Positions 61,013 through 64,000 of a DNA stretch of 64,000 nt are shown one piece after another. Source of the DNA: Actinomyces sp. ZJ308 (GTDB lineage Bacteria > Actinomycetota > Actinomycetes > Actinomycetales > Actinomycetaceae). The stretch spans positions 124,001 through 188,000 of the forward strand of contig NZ_JAAIJY010000002.1 in assembly GCF_011752065.1 (NCBI RefSeq), in the 5' to 3' direction. Every line of letters begins with the position of its first letter. Position 1 is the stretch's first letter. Position numbers and translations under genes: made by a program. Below the pieces are notes generated by a model. It saw only the letters and a list, made by a program, of their open reading frames with translations. It had not been told where the DNA came from and did not search any database.

Positions 61013-61933
61013 CTACTCGGGCAGCGGGACCGCGCGGACCGCCTCGACGGCGCGGCGCACCAGGGCCTCGTCGGTGCGCTGGGGCTCGTCGGGGGTCATC
61101 CCCTCACGCGGGCAGCGCATGTGGACCTCGCGCACGCCCGTGGACTCCACCAGGTCGACCAGGCCGTCGGGACGCACGGCCCCGGCCGCGACCACGGTCG
61201 GTCCGCCGCTGGTGACGAGCCCGGCGATCACCGAGGCGCCGTCGGCCGCGGTCTGAGCGGCACCACTGGTCAGGACGTAGCGCACGCCGAGGCCCTCCAG
61301 GTCCCCGTAGGCCTCGACGGTGTCGCGGCACTGGTCGAAGGCCCGGTGGAAGGTGACCGGGGCGCCGTTGGCCATGTCGACCAGCAGGCGCACCAGGCCG
61401 CGGTCGACGGCGCCGTCCTCGGTCAGGGCGCCGACGACGAAGCCCAGGTCCACGGCCGGCGGCAGCGCCCCGCGCCCCCCACCGGTGGCCTGGGGGCGGG
61501 TGAACTCGGCCATCTCCAGGGCCAGGGAGGCGATGCGCCGCACGTCGGCGATCATGGCCCGGCCCTCATCGGCGTCGTAGACGAAGGACCCGCCGCGGGG
61601 GCGGATGAGGACCCGCAGACCGAAGGGGGCGGCGGCCTCGGACTTGTCCGCCCAGTGGGCGCCGGCCTGGGCGCGGCGCTGCTCCACCTGCTCGGCGGCG
61701 GCGAAGATGGCGGCCTCGACGGTCCCGATCGAGGGGGTGGTGCCGGCGGCGGTGAGGTTCGCGCCCAGCTCGGCGCGGTCGGCCCCGGCGCGAGCGGAGA
61801 TCCTCACGCCCTCGACGTCCTCGACACAGGTCTCCAGGACGATGTGGTCCGGACGGCGCCAGGTGGGGGTGGGAGCGGTGATCGTGTGCTGGCGCAGCGA
61901 CGGTGCTGAGCCGGTGAGCCTCATTGCGTTCAT
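61013..61933 (-). CDS. cutC: CutC family protein
   Basis: 306 residues. The CutC TIM barrel is recognised from LETCVEDVEGVRISARAGADRAELGANL, GTTPSIGTVEAA, LRVLIRPRGGSFVYDADE and VTFHRAFDQCRDTVEAYGDL with LTSGAAQTAADGASVI. An N-terminal extension of about 25 residues (MNAMRLTGSAPSLRQ) may mean the true start is later. It was linked to copper handling in E. coli, though the biochemical activity is not settled. It lies just before the CDF gene on the same strand, 47 bases from its stop. Confidence 0.9.
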   Translation of the reverse strand: MNAMRLTGSAPSLRQHTITAPTPTWRRPDHIVLETCVEDVEGVRISARAGADRAELGANLTAAGTTPSIGTVEAAIFAAAEQVEQRRAQAGAHWADKSEAAAPFGLRVLIRPRGGSFVYDADEGRAMIADVRRIASLALEMAEFTRPQATGGGRGALPPAVDLGFVVGALTEDGAVDRGLVRLLVDMANGAPVTFHRAFDQCRDTVEAYGDLEGLGVRYVLTSGAAQTAADGASVIAGLVTSGGPTVVAAGAVRPDGLVDLVESTGVREVHMRCPREGMTPDEPQRTDEALVRRAVEAVRAVPLPE

Positions 61934-61980
61934 GAGGCTGAGTCTGACATGTCCGGACGTTGATGAAAACCGGGTAGATG

Positions 61981-62946
61981 TCAGATGTCTTCAAGATCCT
62001 CGTAGGACTTGGGGTCCTCGATCGGCTCCAGGTGCGCCGAGATGCGCAGGCTGGAATCGGCGTCGACCAGCTCGTCAATGATCTGCTCGGTGAAGTCGTG
62101 CCCCTGCTTGACGCTCCAGACCGCGGGAACCAGCACGTGCAGCTCCATGAACCGTCGGTTGCCGGCCTCGCGCACCCGCACCGCGTGAAAGTCGATCATG
62201 CCCTGGCGACGGTGACGGGACAGGACCTTCTCGACGCTCTGAAGCACCTCGGTGGACGGGGCGATGTCCATCAGCCCGCCCACCGAGTCCCGGATGAGGG
62301 TGAAGCCGGTCCACATGATGTTGAGCCCGGCTCCCAGGGCGACGACGGCGTCGAGCACGGCCGAGCTGAAGACCTCCACCAGCGCCACCCCGACCAGGAC
62401 CGCCGCGGAGGTGACGACGTCGGTGGCCAGGTGCTTGGCGTCGGCCACCAGGGTCATGGAGCGCTCGCGGCGCCCGGCCCGGTAGAGCACCCACGCCGCC
62501 GCGCCGTTGAGGATCGAGGCGATCACCGAGACCGCCAGGCCCAGCCCCAGCTGCTCTGGCATCCGCGGGTCGATGAGGCGTCCGATGGCGGAGATGATGA
62601 TGAAGGCGGCGGCCACGAAGATCATGACGCCCTCGACGACGGCCGAGAAGTACTCGGCCTTGGAGTGGCCGAACTGGTGGTCCGCGTCGGCGGGCTTGGC
62701 CGCGATCTTCAGGACGATGAGCGCCACGATCGCCGCCACCAGGTTGACCACCGACTCGGCGGCGTCGGAGAGCAGACCCACCGAGCCGGTCAGCCAGGCC
62801 GCGGCCCCCTTGAGCGTGATCGTGCCCAGGGCGGCGCCGATGGAGAGCCACGCGTAGGAGCTGAGGTCCTTGGGGGGTGCGTATCGTGAGGACACCTCCT
62901 GATCATCGCGTGGGCCGGTGCGCCCTGGCCACCTGAGGTTTCGCAT
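61981..62946 (-). CDS. Cation diffusion facilitator transporter
   Basis: About 321 residues from ATG 62946; a GTG at 62895 lies directly on AGGAG, which is too close for that start. Six membrane segments with the CDF motifs: LTGSVGLLSDAAESVVNL (helix 2 metal-site Asp), DHQFGHSKAEYFSAVVEG (cytosolic loop and helix 3), SMTLVADAKHLATDVVTS (helix 5, with His and Asp). The C-terminal cytoplasmic domain (MIDFHAVRVREAGNRRFMEL) is the usual CDF regulatory domain. It exports Zn, Fe or Mn in exchange for protons. It is divergent from the TRIC-type gene. Confidence 0.92.
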   Translation of the reverse strand: MRNLRWPGRTGPRDDQEVSSRYAPPKDLSSYAWLSIGAALGTITLKGAAAWLTGSVGLLSDAAESVVNLVAAIVALIVLKIAAKPADADHQFGHSKAEYFSAVVEGVMIFVAAAFIIISAIGRLIDPRMPEQLGLGLAVSVIASILNGAAAWVLYRAGRRERSMTLVADAKHLATDVVTSAAVLVGVALVEVFSSAVLDAVVALGAGLNIMWTGFTLIRDSVGGLMDIAPSTEVLQSVEKVLSRHRRQGMIDFHAVRVREAGNRRFMELHVLVPAVWSVKQGHDFTEQIIDELVDADSSLRISAHLEPIEDPKSYEDLEDI

Positions 62947-63106
62947 CGCCGCAACGCGCGAGTCGCAGGCGCCCGGTGCCCGGCCGACGGGCCGGGTGTG
63001 GGCTAGTGTGGCTCGCGACGGCGGCTGCCGGGCCCGCACCGGGGCCGACACCGTGGCCGACGTCGGGGCGCAGGAACGACAACATCGGTGAAAGGCGGGG
63101 GATCGG

Positions 63107-63901
63107 GTGCTGGACGTCTCCTCCCTCCTCCCGCCCGCGCTTCACATGCCGGCCTCCCTCACCGACACCTTCCGGGTGCTCGACCTGTGCGGCGTCCTGC
63201 TCAACGGGATCCTGGGCGGGCTCATCGCCCGGCGCAAGAACTTCGACCTCGTGGGCTTCGTCGTCCTGGCCATGCTGACGTCCACCGCCGGCGGCATTCT
63301 GCGCGATGTCATGATCCAGGCCGGCCCGCCCTTCGCCCTGACCGACCCCTACTACCTCTACACCGCCTGCCTGGGCGCCACGGTGGCCTGGTTCGTGCCC
63401 CTGACCTCGCGCCCCACCCGGCGCCTGCTCGTGGTCGCCGACGCCGTCATCCTGGGCTGCTGGGCCGCCACCGGCGCCTCGAAGGCCCTCACCCACGGGC
63501 TCGGCGTCATGCCGGCCCTCCTGCTGGGCTGCCTCACGGCGATCGGGGGCTCCATGATCCGCGATGTCGCGGTGGGGGAGACCCCGGCGGTCTTCGGCGG
63601 CAACAAGCTCTACGCGATCCCGGCGCTCATCGCCGCAGGCACTCAGGTCGTGGCGGTGAAGGCGGGGGTGGCCGACGCGCACGCCATGCTGGTGTCCACC
63701 GCCGTGGGGGCGGGACTGTGCGTGCTCGCCTACTGGCGCTCCTGGCAGCTGCCGGTCATCGCCGACCGGGAGCGGCGCCGGGCCGGACGCCGCAGCGGGG
63801 CGGGCGCCCTGGTCGGCTGGCGCCGGGCGCTCATGATGGGGCCGCTCAAGCCTCCGGCCTGGCGCGGTCGCGGTGGAGGGCCGACCGGCCCCGACGAGTA
63901 G
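63107..63901 (+). CDS. TRIC cation channel family protein (UPF0126/YicG type)
   Basis: 264 residues from GTG 63107. Two internal repeats of three helices each: the first contains GGILRDVMIQAGPP, the second GGSMIRDVAVGETP. The conserved G-G-x-x-R-D-V pairs mark the monovalent cation pore. FGGNKLYAIPALIAAG follows. A basic C-terminal tail of about 50 residues (RERRRAGRRSGAG) is longer than usual. It probably forms a K+ permeable trimer in the membrane. It lies 160 bases after the CDF gene start and is transcribed away from it. Confidence 0.88.
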   Translation: MLDVSSLLPPALHMPASLTDTFRVLDLCGVLLNGILGGLIARRKNFDLVGFVVLAMLTSTAGGILRDVMIQAGPPFALTDPYYLYTACLGATVAWFVPLTSRPTRRLLVVADAVILGCWAATGASKALTHGLGVMPALLLGCLTAIGGSMIRDVAVGETPAVFGGNKLYAIPALIAAGTQVVAVKAGVADAHAMLVSTAVGAGLCVLAYWRSWQLPVIADRERRRAGRRSGAGALVGWRRALMMGPLKPPAWRGRGGGPTGPDE

Positions 63902-63918
63902 CCGGCCAGTAGCCGGCC

Positions 63919-64000
63919 TCAGACCTCCTCGCCGACCGGGCGAACGCTGGCCTCGCCGGCGTCGACGGGCTGGGACTGGCCACCGCTCCTGGCCGACGGC
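63919..64000 (-). CDS. 3' end of a gene extending beyond the window
   Basis: The minus strand reads PSARSGGQSQPVDAGEASV-RPVGEEV and stops at 63919-63921. Third codon positions are almost all G or C, as expected for coding DNA here. It converges with the TRIC gene. Too short to name. Confidence 0.45.
   Translation of the reverse strand, partial: PSARSGGQSQPVDAGEASVRPVGEEV

Noticed and set aside
1-64000. CRISPR array or rRNA operon
   Set aside because: No regularly spaced direct repeats with unique spacers and no rRNA-like segments were seen.

Overview
The window is high-GC DNA (about 70 percent G+C by eye) with GTG starts and overlapping ATGA/GTGA gene junctions. It carries Actinobacteria marker genes: Lsr2, a gpmA-phoU-senX3-regX3 block, CarD next to IspD, lipoproteins with a DUF3060-like pattern, and TAP-type secreted hydrolases. 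Gene order and content fit Actinomyces or a close relative. This is inference; no rRNA gene is present to confirm it.

Layout. 0-4.5 kb: 3' part of an Aer-type PAS protein, then topA. 4.6-14.4 kb: an envelope/secretion region with two DUF3060-like lipoproteins, a two-component system whose kinase has almost no extracytoplasmic part, a low-GC island (WXG100-like small protein, large ESX/DUF6571-like protein, lipoprotein), a frameshifted secreted-protein remnant, another lipoprotein and an OmpA-domain lipoprotein with GDGSGTYS repeats. 14.7-18.2 kb: a YtrA-type GntR regulator, ABC ATPase and three permeases, the last frameshifted. 18.4-22.5 kb: GH20 hexosaminidase, then tmk and holB. 22.5-27.9 kb: three tandem secreted TAP-like alpha/beta hydrolases, two sharing an almost identical 5' segment. 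28-30.6 kb: asparaginase and an AnsP-like permease broken by a frameshift in a C7 tract. 30.9 kb: tRNA-Thr(CGT). 31.6-39.2 kb: lsr2, gpmA, phoU, senX3-regX3, carD, ispD, an Atg22/UMF1-type MFS protein. 39.2-42.2 kb: DUF2218 gene, amidinotransferase with a TetR regulator and a large operator palindrome, and an IS630 remnant. 42.5-49.4 kb: a complete L-rhamnose operon (mutarotase, transporter, isomerase, kinase, aldolase) with a divergent LacI regulator and visible promoter/operator. 49.5-64 kb: SprT-like protein, an actinobacterial secreted SLT-like protein, cardiolipin synthase, HrpA, an EEP-family membrane protein, an alpha/beta hydrolase lacking its nucleophile, CutC, a CDF transporter, a TRIC-family protein and the tail of one more gene.

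How it fits together. The rhamnose operon is a self-contained pathway from uptake to dihydroxyacetone phosphate and lactaldehyde. The permease and asparaginase form a two-gene asparagine use operon. SenX3-RegX3-PhoU is the phosphate-response module. The 4.6-14.4 kb region looks like a cell-surface module. A shared 20-bp palindrome lies upstream of two of its lipoprotein genes and hints at common control. The most unusual items are that palindrome, the low-GC ESX-like island, interleaved inverted repeats near 39.8 kb, and two intergenic repeat copies near 18.3 kb, one of which matches codons of the kinase gene.
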